Origin: an uncultured Pseudomonadales bacterium
GTDB taxonomy: Bacteria > Pseudomonadota > Gammaproteobacteria > Pseudomonadales > Pseudohongiellaceae
NCBI GenBank assembly: GCA_943842505.1
Contig: CALTDI010000010.1
Coordinates: 248,001-312,000, forward strand
Direction: 5' to 3'
Length of the DNA: 64,000 nt
Below are positions 38,107 to 47,313 of this stretch, in pieces (positions within the stretch are counted from its first letter, which is position 1; each line of letters opens with the position of its first letter). The notes under the pieces were generated by a model that was given only the letters and a program-made list of their open reading frames with translations, was not told the DNA's origin and made no database searches. The translations under genes and the position numbers were made by a program.

Positions 38107-39470
38107 AAAAAATCTCAAGACGCTCATTTCTGGCATCCAGTGTAAAGGCTGCGATGTTTAGTGGCTTCGCTGCGAAGGGCGGGGCCTTCGCCCAGTCTGC
38201 TTCCTGGAGTAACTGGTCCGGTGGCCAGACCTGCCAGCCCGCTGGGCGCTATGATATTAGCAGCGAGGAGCAACTCACCAGTCTCCTGAGAAACACCCTG
38301 GGGCCGATTCGCCCAGTAGGGTCAGGTCACTCATTTAGTGCGCTGGTACCCACCGACGGGCATCTCGTCGTCATAGATCAGCTTAGCGGCATCCTGGATT
38401 CAGATGCGCAGGCGAAACAGGTAACCCTGGGTGCTGGATCGCGTCTTGGCGACCTTGGTGCGCAGCTAGAGGCGATCGGGCAGGGCATGATCAATCTACC
38501 CGATATCGACAGACAGACCGTCGCCGGCGCAATCGCTACCGGCACTCACGGCACCGGCGTAACCCTGCAAGCGCTGTCGTCCTTCATTACCTCGCTGCGT
38601 CTTATCACGCCTAATGGCAACGTCATGGATATAGATTCCAGCGACGAAGACTTGCTGCATGCTGCTCGTGTGAACCTAGGGGCGTTGGGCATAGTGACTC
38701 AGGTGACGATGCAGAACCGTGAATCCTATAAATTAAAGAAGCGTGAGTGGGCAGCACCCACCGAAGATATTCTTGCCAATTTCGATGAGCTTGCGGCAAG
38801 CCACAGGCATTTCGAAATATTCCCTCTGGTATATTCCGACTACTCTCTGGTGCTCTCTATCGATGAGACCGATGAGCCTATAGGGCAGAGCGATGTAGAG
38901 GAAGAGCCCAGCGACGATGCATCCATCGCCGAGTCGCTAGGTCTTAGCGACAATCCCACTCCTGCCGAGCGACTGCGGCTGTCCAATGCCACGGCGTCAC
39001 GTATTCAGCCCACCGAGGCTGTGGATGTATCCCACAAGATACTTTCCAATGTGCGTAATAGTCGCTTCAACGAGATGGAGTATTCGGTGCCGGCAGAGGT
39101 TGGAGCCGAGTGTCTGAGAGAAATTCTGAAGACGATATACGACGAGGCTATCGATGTGCAGTTCGTGCTCGAGTATCGTTATGTGGGTGCCGATGACGAT
39201 TGGCTAAGTATGTCCTATGGCGATCACCCCCACGCCACGATCTCCATACATCGAACGGCCAGTGCCGATTACCGCCCCTATTTTAACAGGATCGAGCCCA
39301 TCTTCTGGAAGTATGGCGGGCGTCCACACTGGGGCAAGGTGCATAACCTGACTCATGTGGAATTGACCGAGCTGTATCCTCGTTTTAAGGATTTTATGGA
39401 ATTAAGACGGGAGCTAGACCCGCAGGGTAGGATGTTGAATCCACACCTGCGCGCCCTGTTTAATGCCTAA
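38103..39470 (+). CDS. Tat-exported FAD oxidase/dehydrogenase, aldonolactone oxidase type
   Basis: A 455-residue flavoprotein. A Tat motif (SRRSFLASS) opens the protein. The FAD-binding p-cresol-methylhydroxylase fold has RPVGSGHSF, whose His is the usual covalent FAD site in the gulonolactone/arabinonolactone/alditol oxidase group, and ATGTHGTG. The C-terminal half is an ALO domain ending HWGKVHNL and MLNPHLR. It probably oxidises an aldonolactone or alditol in the periplasm, passing electrons to the co-translated cytochrome. Confidence 0.86.
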   Translation: MKKISRRSFLASSVKAAMFSGFAAKGGAFAQSASWSNWSGGQTCQPAGRYDISSEEQLTSLLRNTLGPIRPVGSGHSFSALVPTDGHLVVIDQLSGILDSDAQAKQVTLGAGSRLGDLGAQLEAIGQGMINLPDIDRQTVAGAIATGTHGTGVTLQALSSFITSLRLITPNGNVMDIDSSDEDLLHAARVNLGALGIVTQVTMQNRESYKLKKREWAAPTEDILANFDELAASHRHFEIFPLVYSDYSLVLSIDETDEPIGQSDVEEEPSDDASIAESLGLSDNPTPAERLRLSNATASRIQPTEAVDVSHKILSNVRNSRFNEMEYSVPAEVGAECLREILKTIYDEAIDVQFVLEYRYVGADDDWLSMSYGDHPHATISIHRTASADYRPYFNRIEPIFWKYGGRPHWGKVHNLTHVELTELYPRFKDFMELRRELDPQGRMLNPHLRALFNA

Positions 39471-39491
39471 GGTTCTTACACTACCTTAGGC
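39465..39491. terminator. Hairpin covering both stop codons of convergent genes
   Basis: GCCTAAGG (39465-39472) pairs with CCTTAGGC (39484-39491). The stop of the flavin oxidase and that of the facing PLP enzyme both lie within the arms. No T-run follows, so it is at best a weak terminator. Confidence 0.35.
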
Positions 39492-40727
39492 AGACATGCC
39501 TCTGGCAGATATAGGCCAGACCGCCTCAACCACATCCCCGCGAATCGCATACATCTGGTCGTAGAGATTAACCACCGGGTCGCAGTGTGAAACGATGACC
39601 TCGAGCTTTTCGCCAACCTTGTAATTGCGTGAGGGATCGTCTCCGTACAGAATCGTACCGAACTCATCGGAACCGGAGCGGTATGTCATACCCGATTCGC
39701 CCTTGATGATAGGCCATGGTTGATTGATGGTGCAGGCCTTGGCGCCGGCATCGGAAGTGGCACGGCCTTCGTACTGATCGTTCAATACCGTGGTCATGAC
39801 GGTGAGCGACGTAGCAAAGTCGGAATAGACCTCAGCATCCTGCTCGCCGCCTATGGACATATACTGTGCGTCCATGAACACATAACTGCCCACCTGTACG
39901 TCGGTCATCCCAACCGTGTCGTGATCGATATTATAGGTGCCGGTACCGCCGCCACTGAATATCTCGGTATTGAGCCCCGAGGCATTCATCAGATTAAAGG
40001 TGTCGGTGGCTTGCACCATGCGCTCCAGAGTCTGTGCCTTGCGCGTCTGAAAACCCACCACATGTTGTGCTGCCGCGTCATAGCAGAGCATGCCGCGAAA
40101 ACGCAGACCCGGTAGTTGATCTACAAGTTGCGCCAGTTGCAGGGCGCTCTGGCCGAAAGGTGTGCCCGTGCGCCTGATGCCTGGGTCGACATCCACTACC
40201 ACATCGGCAATTATGCCCTTGGCCACGGCGGCCTCCGATAGCAGGCGAGCATTGGGCTGCGAGTCAGTAGCCTGAATGAACCCCGGGCACTGCTGCGCCA
40301 GGTTCATCGCGCGGTTTATCTTCGTGGGGGTGACATTGCCGGTGGTGTTCAGAATCTGATCGATGCCACTGAGAAACATCGCCTCTGCCTCGCTAACCTT
40401 CGCGGTGCAGATGCCCACGGAGCCTCTATCCATCTGCATATGGGCGATGGTAGGGCACTTGTGCGTCTTTGCGTGAGGACGACTGGCGATGCCATTGGTG
40501 GACATGGTGGACGCCATCTTGTCGAGGTTGCCTTCCAACAGATCCAGGTCTACGCACAGGGCTGGCGTATCCAGCTCCCACTTGGACACGTTTACCGACA
40601 TCTCGCCATTGGCATAGAAATCGCGCATCTCCTGGGAGGTGTAGCCTCGGGCTGATGTGGGTATCCAGATGGCGGCGGCGCCACTGGCCTGTAAGAAACG
40701 ACGTCTTGAGATGCTACTGTTCTTCAT
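39486..40727 (-). CDS. Tat-exported DSD1/D-threonine aldolase-family PLP enzyme
   Basis: A 413-residue protein with a Tat signal (SRRRFLQASG). The alanine-racemase-like barrel carries the PLP lysine in RPHAKTHKCP; the C-terminal domain has the VSHCDP metal site of the D-serine dehydratase/D-threonine aldolase group. Family members cleave D-beta-hydroxy amino acids or deaminate D-serine. Export of a PLP enzyme by Tat is sensible because the cofactor is loaded in the cytosol. It could release amino acids from D-forms in dissolved organic matter. Confidence 0.86.
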   Translation of the reverse strand: MKNSSISRRRFLQASGAAAIWIPTSARGYTSQEMRDFYANGEMSVNVSKWELDTPALCVDLDLLEGNLDKMASTMSTNGIASRPHAKTHKCPTIAHMQMDRGSVGICTAKVSEAEAMFLSGIDQILNTTGNVTPTKINRAMNLAQQCPGFIQATDSQPNARLLSEAAVAKGIIADVVVDVDPGIRRTGTPFGQSALQLAQLVDQLPGLRFRGMLCYDAAAQHVVGFQTRKAQTLERMVQATDTFNLMNASGLNTEIFSGGGTGTYNIDHDTVGMTDVQVGSYVFMDAQYMSIGGEQDAEVYSDFATSLTVMTTVLNDQYEGRATSDAGAKACTINQPWPIIKGESGMTYRSGSDEFGTILYGDDPSRNYKVGEKLEVIVSHCDPVVNLYDQMYAIRGDVVEAVWPISARGMSA

Positions 40728-40991
40728 GGGGAGCCTCTTCTTTTTCTAAATTCGTCACTGAGACTAAATAGTACTCGAATCTGAGCCCTTACAGTAAAAA
40801 TACTGTGTTAAAGTTGGGTGTAATCGGTTAATAAAAAATAAAATAATCAATACAGTGCTGACACTAGCCGCTAACGCTTGGCGTTTCGGTATTCTGGCCA
40901 ATTTAAAGCACAATGTTGTGTGCCTATAGGCCTTATCTACGATTTTTTTGAGGGTTGGGCTGCTTTCTATGATGTAGCTCAGGAGCCAATA

Positions 40992-43124
40992 GTGCGGTAT
41001 TCAATAAAAATAATAAGTGTTCTTCTGTCAATTTATAGTGTCGTTGCGACTGCACAGGATGCGCCCGCAGACGAATCCACGATTACCTACCCAGCCTCTT
41101 TCTTCGTTCAATACGGGCCAGTGTCAGTCAATGACATGCTCAATGTTATACCCGGCATCAGTCTGGCACTCGAAGGGAACGAGGTCCGATCCTTTAATAG
41201 CGCAGATCGGGGTCTCGGGGCTAGCGAACAGATTCTCATTAACGGAAAGCGCATGGCTGGCAAGGCTAATGAGGCTAGCAGTCAGCTTGCCAGAATTTCG
41301 GCAGACCAGGTGCAATACATTGAAATCATTCGTGGCACCTCGGGTGATCTCGATGTCCGCAATACCGGGCAGTTAATCAATATCGTCCTGCTCGAGTCGC
41401 AATCGAGTTCCAGCATATCGACAGAACTTGGAGCGACGCATTTTCATGATGGGAATGTAGAGCCCATAGGTACCTTTTCATTCAGTGGTCAAACCGGACA
41501 GTTCGACTATCTCCTCAGTGCTCAGGTCGCATCGGGCTATGAGGCTCTAGATAGCTATGAGATAAGTGTTTTGCCTCCGGGGCTTGGTCTAAATGACGTT
41601 CGCGAGATCGAGCGCTTTCGAGATCAGACCACCACTACCCTAAATTCGAATATTGCCTATCAGATATCACCGGATAGCAGGATCGCCTTTAATGGCCTCT
41701 ACCGGCAGAACGATCCGCCCACGACACTGACAAGGACTATCACGAATTTCCTGGATACCCCGCCATCGATTCTGGTAGAGCGCGAGGCGATTCCCGCCGA
41801 ATCGGATAACTGGGAATTCGGTGGCGACTATGAGCTCAATTTTGACGGTGGTGGAAAATACAAGATCCTCTTCATCGTCAATGAGAATAACAACGAAATA
41901 ACCCGCGAGCGATTTGTATCCCGGGGCCTCGGTGACCCGGAAGCCAAGAACTTATTCCTCGATACTGGCAGCAGAGAGCGCGAACGCATTGTGCGTACCT
42001 CCTATACTTGGGATCCGTTCGAGGGTCAGAATTTGGAGCTTGGCATCGAACGAGCTCAGACTATTCTCGATTCTACATTAAAAATCGGTTTGCCCATTCC
42101 AGGTACGCCCTCCGCCGATCACGGTGGCTTAACTCCCATCCCACTGCCGAATGCGGTGTCATCGGTAGAGGAGATTCGCTATGAGGGGTTCGCCATACAC
42201 AACTGGCAGATTAATCAGCGTATGTCGCTGGAAAGCAGTCTGTTCTATGAGGACTCGGAGATCTCGCAGTCCGGCGATGTGAATGTCAGCAGAAGTTTCG
42301 ACTTCCTGAAACCCAAATTCGATTTTAGATTCAATATGAGCAACAGCCTTCAGCTTAGTATGTCGGCCGAGCTGGATGTATCGCAATTGCGGTTTTCGGA
42401 CTTCTCCGCTGCGGCGAATGACCGCGATGAGACCCAGGATACCATCGCCGGCAACCCTGAGTTGGAGCAGGAGCAGGTGTGGCGTTACATCGCCAATCTG
42501 GACTACCGACTGCCTAACGATGGGGGCGTCCTTAATTCCAGGCTGTTCTATTACGATGTGGGCAATTCAATAGACCGTATCGATATCTCAAAGAGCCCAA
42601 CCAGACTCGCTTCGACCAATGGCAACGTAGGTGACGGCAAGGTGTTCGGACTAAATCTGAATGCCAGCATCAGATTAGGTTTCCTAAACCTGCCCCAGGC
42701 GGTAGTTACCGCTGGCTTATTGGTGCAGGATTCCTCTATCTATGCACCCTTAATTGGCAAGAAGAGGAAGGTGGTTCCTTTCGACAGGGGAAATGTCCGC
42801 TTCGGCTTTCGGCACGATATCCCATCACAGAATTTTAACTACGGTTTGAATTATCGAGACGGCATCGATGGCAATAGGCCCTTCTATGATATCGATAACG
42901 TGATCTTCATCGGTTCTAACAGTAATCTGAGTCTGTTTGCCGAGAAGAACGGTGTAGGCGCTTTCACTTTCAGGGCCGAGGTGGACAATCTGCTGGATCA
43001 TGAGAATTGTCGTGAACGCAGACGCTTTAATGGCTATTTGCGTGATGGCGATGTCAGAGAGATCGAGCGTTTCTGTACCACTAACGGCGTTCGCTTTACC
43101 TTCAAGGTGCGGGCTACTTTTTAA
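40992..43124 (+). CDS. TonB-dependent outer-membrane receptor
   Basis: A 710-residue outer-membrane protein. GTG 40992 has GGAG upstream and begins a clear signal peptide (ending VATAQD); the longer frame from 40878 has no leader. The plug domain includes VNDMLNVIPGISLAL and QILINGKRMAG, with the usual VQYIEIIRGT; the rest is beta-barrel, ending in an aromatic-terminated strand (FKVRATF). No typical TonB box is obvious. It resembles receptors for small organic ligands rather than classical siderophore types. It stands alone. Confidence 0.86.
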   Translation: MRYSIKIISVLLSIYSVVATAQDAPADESTITYPASFFVQYGPVSVNDMLNVIPGISLALEGNEVRSFNSADRGLGASEQILINGKRMAGKANEASSQLARISADQVQYIEIIRGTSGDLDVRNTGQLINIVLLESQSSSSISTELGATHFHDGNVEPIGTFSFSGQTGQFDYLLSAQVASGYEALDSYEISVLPPGLGLNDVREIERFRDQTTTTLNSNIAYQISPDSRIAFNGLYRQNDPPTTLTRTITNFLDTPPSILVEREAIPAESDNWEFGGDYELNFDGGGKYKILFIVNENNNEITRERFVSRGLGDPEAKNLFLDTGSRERERIVRTSYTWDPFEGQNLELGIERAQTILDSTLKIGLPIPGTPSADHGGLTPIPLPNAVSSVEEIRYEGFAIHNWQINQRMSLESSLFYEDSEISQSGDVNVSRSFDFLKPKFDFRFNMSNSLQLSMSAELDVSQLRFSDFSAAANDRDETQDTIAGNPELEQEQVWRYIANLDYRLPNDGGVLNSRLFYYDVGNSIDRIDISKSPTRLASTNGNVGDGKVFGLNLNASIRLGFLNLPQAVVTAGLLVQDSSIYAPLIGKKRKVVPFDRGNVRFGFRHDIPSQNFNYGLNYRDGIDGNRPFYDIDNVIFIGSNSNLSLFAEKNGVGAFTFRAEVDNLLDHENCRERRRFNGYLRDGDVREIERFCTTNGVRFTFKVRATF

Positions 43125-43254
43125 GGGTGCCTACGTGCTTTTTGTATTCACTCCGCCAATTTATTCCCAATAGGTTTCCATTTTCTTATTCCTATGCATA
43201 ATAGGCAACGCTGCCGCTTGGCGTGTTGAATAATAAAGGAATGGAGTTAGAAAC

Positions 43255-43929
43255 GTGGATTTTGAGACACTTGTACAGACTAGGCGCAGCGTGCGTGGTT
43301 ACCAGGATAAACCGGTCCCCCGTGAAGTCATCAAAGAGATAATTCAGGTCGCCAAGGGCGCACCCTCCTCCATGAATACCCAGCCCTGGCATCTGTACGT
43401 CGTTACCGGTGAAGTTCTGGATAAGATTCGTAAGGGCAATACAGAAAACATGGTGGCGGGAATAAAGCCGCAGCGCGACTTTCCCACCAAGGAAGCCTAC
43501 GAGGGTATTCACCGTCAGCGCCAGATCGAGATAGCGGTGCAGCTATTCGAAGCCATGGGTATAGAGCGCGACGATAAGGAGAAGCGCACCGATTGGGTAA
43601 TGCGCGGCTTTCGTCAATTCGATGCGCCGGTTTCTATCGTGCTTACCTATGACAAGGTTATGGAACCTGCGGCCATAGCGCAGTTTGATCTGGGCGCAAT
43701 CTCTTACGGCATCTGTCTCGCAGCGTGGGATAGGGGGCTGGGTACGGTTATCAACGGTCAGGGTGTGATGCAGACGCCGGTGGTCAGAGAGCACGCGGGG
43801 ATACCCGACGATCAGAATATCCTAACCTGTATCGCCATGGGTTATCCCAACGATGAGTTCTCGGCGAATAGCGTGAAGTCTAGGCGTGCCGAACTTGAGG
43901 ACTTCGTTAGTTTTGTAGGATTCGAGTAG
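43255..43929 (+). CDS. Nitroreductase-family flavoprotein
   Basis: A 224-residue FMN oxidoreductase. LVQTRRSVRGYQDKPVP at the start binds FMN phosphate; APSSMNTQPWHLYVV and the C-terminal CIAMGYPND are also family features. The enzyme uses NAD(P)H to reduce nitro, quinone or unsaturated carbonyl compounds. The start is GTG, with GGAG 9 bp upstream. Single gene. Confidence 0.9.
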   Translation: MDFETLVQTRRSVRGYQDKPVPREVIKEIIQVAKGAPSSMNTQPWHLYVVTGEVLDKIRKGNTENMVAGIKPQRDFPTKEAYEGIHRQRQIEIAVQLFEAMGIERDDKEKRTDWVMRGFRQFDAPVSIVLTYDKVMEPAAIAQFDLGAISYGICLAAWDRGLGTVINGQGVMQTPVVREHAGIPDDQNILTCIAMGYPNDEFSANSVKSRRAELEDFVSFVGFE

Positions 43930-44104
43930 GAAGCGCTTTGGGTCTACTGCGGCTCGATTGGTCGCGCAGTGCAAAGGTCGATATCGAATGCTTTTCTTTG
44001 ATCGAGCGTTTGATTCAGCGTTTGATCGATAGTAAGTGAGTACAGATTTGTAGTTGCAGCTTTACTAGTTCAATAGACTCTTAATCACGCAGGAGATAAG
44101 TAGA

Positions 44105-45064
44105 ATGAATAGGCCCGCTGTCGGTACGATATTACTTCTTCTTCCCTTTGTTTCAGCCTGTGCTCAGCAATCTATGCAGTCCGCCGTGTCAGTCGAGGCG
44201 ACGGTGGCCTTCACTGAAGGGCCCACCGTCGCAGAAGATGGCACGGTGTATTTCACCGACCTTTACAGCAATCGGATAATGCGGCGCTCTCCTGCTGGTA
44301 TGGTCTCCGTATTTCGCCAGCCCAGTAATCGTGCAAACGGGCTAATCTTCGACACCGAATGGCGCTTGCTGGCCTGTGAAGGCGGTGACGGTGAATCGAT
44401 ATTGCCGCGTGTCACTCGAACCAATATGGAAACTGGCGATATTGAAGTTATTGCTGACGGATACAATGGTAAGCAATTGCATCAGCCCAACGATCTAAGC
44501 TTCGATGCACAGGGACGCATCTATTTTACTGATAGGCCAGGCGCCAACCCGCGGCCTGAACAGACTGGCGTTCACGGTGTGTACCGAATTGATACAGATG
44601 GGTCGATAGAACGCATTCTCACTGAGCCGGAGGTGTTACGGCCAAATGGCATAGTGATTTCGCCGGACGATAGCACCCTGTACATTATCGAGACCGAGCA
44701 GAGCGAAGGCGGCCCCAGGCTGATTCGTGCCTGGGATCTTAGCGCTGAAGGCAGGGTGAGTAACTCGCGCGTATTTCACAATTTTTACCCGGGGCGCAGC
44801 GGGGACGGTATGACCATCGACAGCGAAGGCAATTTATATGTCGCTGCTGGCTTGAATAATCTGCGTGGGACCAGTGAAACTCTCGATACAGTAGCCGGCA
44901 TTCATGTGTTCTCACCCTCAGGAGAGCTGCTCGAGCATATTCCAATTCCTGAGGATACTATTACTAACGCTGCCTTTGGTGGGCCGGACTTGCGAACCTT
45001 GTATATTACGGCTGGCAAGACTTTGTTTAGTGTTAGAACGGAGATTGTGGGGACTAGGCGCTAG
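44105..45064 (+). CDS. SMP-30/gluconolactonase/LRE-family lipoprotein
   Basis: A 319-residue six-bladed beta-propeller with a lipobox (VSAC). The divalent-metal residues of SMP-30 lactonases are visible in order: Glu in FTEGPTVAEDG, Asn in HQPNDLSFD, Asn in RPNGIVISPDD and Asp in GDGMTIDSEG. It is likely to hydrolyse a lactone at the cell surface or in the periplasm, in keeping with neighbouring lactone-type enzymes. GGAG lies 9 bp before the ATG. Confidence 0.87.
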   Translation: MNRPAVGTILLLLPFVSACAQQSMQSAVSVEATVAFTEGPTVAEDGTVYFTDLYSNRIMRRSPAGMVSVFRQPSNRANGLIFDTEWRLLACEGGDGESILPRVTRTNMETGDIEVIADGYNGKQLHQPNDLSFDAQGRIYFTDRPGANPRPEQTGVHGVYRIDTDGSIERILTEPEVLRPNGIVISPDDSTLYIIETEQSEGGPRLIRAWDLSAEGRVSNSRVFHNFYPGRSGDGMTIDSEGNLYVAAGLNNLRGTSETLDTVAGIHVFSPSGELLEHIPIPEDTITNAAFGGPDLRTLYITAGKTLFSVRTEIVGTRR

Positions 45065-45135
45065 GGTGCATACCTGAAAAGCATGGGCGCAGTAGCACGC
45101 TGCGCTGCGTGTGCCTTGATTAATCCCGGTTTGAG

Positions 45136-45933
45136 TTAATCGTAGAAAGCAGGAGCCAAATTCAGGCTTTGGGCAAGTTCCTTGCTGTGCTCGATCCAGA
45201 AAGTAGCCCCTGTGGTTTCAATAAGCTGCTCAACTTTATCCATCGAGTCCAATGTCTCCTCGGCGCTAGTGTTAAACACAGGAGTGCGGCGCAAGGTTCG
45301 ACTGGCTTCGAAATGATACAAATCTCCAGATAAAATGAGCGGGCCATAATTGGCTAGTTCCAAATACAAGGCCTGATGTCCCGGGGTGTGCCCTGGGGCG
45401 GAAATAATTCTGACACTGCCATCCCCAAAAACATCGAGATCGCCGTTTAGGCTGCGGCGGTTGGCATTAATCAACTCACTATAGAGCGCTTCTCGAAACA
45501 CAGGATTGTCTTCAGGGTGCTCAAATGCGGCGACGGCCTCGGTTTCTTGAATAAGTAGGGTAGAGTTGATGAAGGCGTTGGCGGCACCAACATGGTCATA
45601 ATGCATGTGTGAGAACGCTACTAAATCGACATCTGAAGGAGCGACACCCATGCTGGCTAGCTGGTCGAGAAACGATTCTTCGTAGCGTGAATTGCCATCG
45701 GTCCTGCCAACATCGGCAAGTGGTAAGCCAGCATCCCAAACCATAAGATGCTCATTGTGCTGAATCAAATAACAAGGCACGAACAGCTCTCGTACAGTTG
45801 TCTCTTCGTTGCTCAGCCCGAACGCGCTGACATCATCAAAGCGTAGTTGGCCACAATCGAATACCGTTAGCTTTAAGTCGGCGTATGCGAAGCTCGGGAC
45901 TAGTAATAGTAGCACTGTCAAAATTCTAAACAT
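45136..45933 (-). CDS. Exported MBL-fold lactonase-like hydrolase
   Basis: A 265-residue metallo-beta-lactamase-fold protein. ATG 45933 has GGAAGGAAA upstream and starts a signal peptide (ending AYADL); the longer frame overlaps the amidohydrolase. The zinc sites are SHMHYDHVG, the His of APGHTPGH, Asp in SGDLYHF and His in IEHSKE. It groups best with the AttM/AiiA-like N-acyl-homoserine lactonases, but export makes another lactone possible. It follows the amidohydrolase by 25 bp on the same strand. Confidence 0.82.
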   Translation of the reverse strand: MFRILTVLLLLVPSFAYADLKLTVFDCGQLRFDDVSAFGLSNEETTVRELFVPCYLIQHNEHLMVWDAGLPLADVGRTDGNSRYEESFLDQLASMGVAPSDVDLVAFSHMHYDHVGAANAFINSTLLIQETEAVAAFEHPEDNPVFREALYSELINANRRSLNGDLDVFGDGSVRIISAPGHTPGHQALYLELANYGPLILSGDLYHFEASRTLRRTPVFNTSAEETLDSMDKVEQLIETTGATFWIEHSKELAQSLNLAPAFYD

Positions 45934-45958
45934 GATTTCCTTCCAAAGCTGAAATACA

Positions 45959-47074
45959 TTAAACCTGAGGTAAGCGATAAACTCGCTTGGCCGTATCATG
46001 AAACATTGCCGCCCGTTCGTTCGCGGAATATCCCTTAGTTAACTTCTTAAATTGATTCCACAGTACCGTATACGAGCAAGATAATTTATCGACAGGGAAG
46101 TTGCTCTCAAACATACAGCGCTGCGGCCCAAATTGCTCAATGATGTAATCGTACCAGTCTTGATTCGCTGCAACGAGCTCGTCAGAACTCGGGGGTGCGG
46201 CACGTTCATGCCAGCCGTAGCCATTCACTACCATCTGGATTCCACCTACCTTAGCTACCACGTTAGGATATTGAGCGAGTTCGGCAATTGCAGGTTTCCA
46301 CGCTGCAAAGACTTCATTTCTGCGACCCGCATAAGTGCCGATTCCAATAGGACCGCCAAGATGATTCAGTATGATAGTAGTATCGGGGAAGGTCTTGGCA
46401 AGATCAGAGAGGTCAGCGATGTGGGTGTGATACAACCAGCCTTCAAAGGAGAGGCCGTAGGTTCGCAGATGCGCATAGCCTTTGCGGAAATCGGGATCCA
46501 ACAAAACATGTTCCAACGCATTGGGGGAGCGATTTGGAGTAACGGACAGATCGGCCCAGGCAGCACGATGGCGAATGCCCCTAAAGCGCTGCGGGCTGGC
46601 AGCCATGTGAGCCTCTAATACAGGGGCCACAGCATCACCGAGCCGTAGATTGGCAGAGCCAACTATGCCGGTGGCTACGCGCGTTTCACCGTAGTTGCCA
46701 CTAGCACTTTTGGCGGCTACGCCTTGCACAAACTCTGTCTCACCGATTACTTTTAGTTCCTCGGGTCCATCGGCGCGGTACATAGACGTGCATTCGACGA
46801 AAACCGTCTGACGCACATTGTGCGCACTCGTGTCCTTTAGAAGATCTGCTAGCATGTAGGTATTGCCAGGCCGCTCCCAGAGATGATGGTGTGGATCTAT
46901 TATCGGTAGTTCTGGCTCAACGGCTGCTTCGGCGGTCAAGGAAAGCCATTCTAAAGCTGGCTGAGCCATCGATTTCTTGCCGGCTAAGCCGGGCAGGGCA
47001 CCCGATAGAGCAAGTCCGCCAGCGGTATACAGCCCCGCCTGATTGAAAAAATCCCGCCGCGTGATTTTAGCCAT
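45959..47074 (-). CDS. Tat-exported amidohydrolase (COG3618 lactonase-like)
   Basis: A 371-residue TIM-barrel hydrolase with a Tat signal (ITRRDFFNQAG). IIDPHHHLWE supplies the HxH motif, ILNHLGGPIG a central His and FESNFPVDK a late Asp. COG3618 members include L-fucono- and L-rhamnono-lactonases and 2-pyrone-4,6-dicarboxylate lactonase. It probably opens a lactone in the periplasm. It forms a two-gene operon with the MBL lactonase downstream. Confidence 0.85.
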   Translation of the reverse strand: MAKITRRDFFNQAGLYTAGGLALSGALPGLAGKKSMAQPALEWLSLTAEAAVEPELPIIDPHHHLWERPGNTYMLADLLKDTSAHNVRQTVFVECTSMYRADGPEELKVIGETEFVQGVAAKSASGNYGETRVATGIVGSANLRLGDAVAPVLEAHMAASPQRFRGIRHRAAWADLSVTPNRSPNALEHVLLDPDFRKGYAHLRTYGLSFEGWLYHTHIADLSDLAKTFPDTTIILNHLGGPIGIGTYAGRRNEVFAAWKPAIAELAQYPNVVAKVGGIQMVVNGYGWHERAAPPSSDELVAANQDWYDYIIEQFGPQRCMFESNFPVDKLSCSYTVLWNQFKKLTKGYSANERAAMFHDTAKRVYRLPQV

Positions 47075-47313
47075 TGCAGTATCTCCGGTGATCGATGAGC
47101 AATGGTCGATTATTTATCTTTTAGCAACGACTAACAAGCTATCTCTTTTGTAGACCATTCATTCACTACTGCCACAATTCAGCCAGAGATAGTCTTCTAC
47201 TTTATTGACGGGGTGCCAATGAAAGTTACCATGGCTCCAATATTTAGTTTGGCAGGTTAATTGTAATTCATGTACTTTGTTCCTTTAACGAAATAAAAAT
47301 AAAAGGAAAAGCC

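Noticed and set aside
40878..40991. Extended N-terminus of the TonB receptor
   Set aside because: It would bury the signal peptide about 38 residues inside; GTG 40992 with GGAG fits export.
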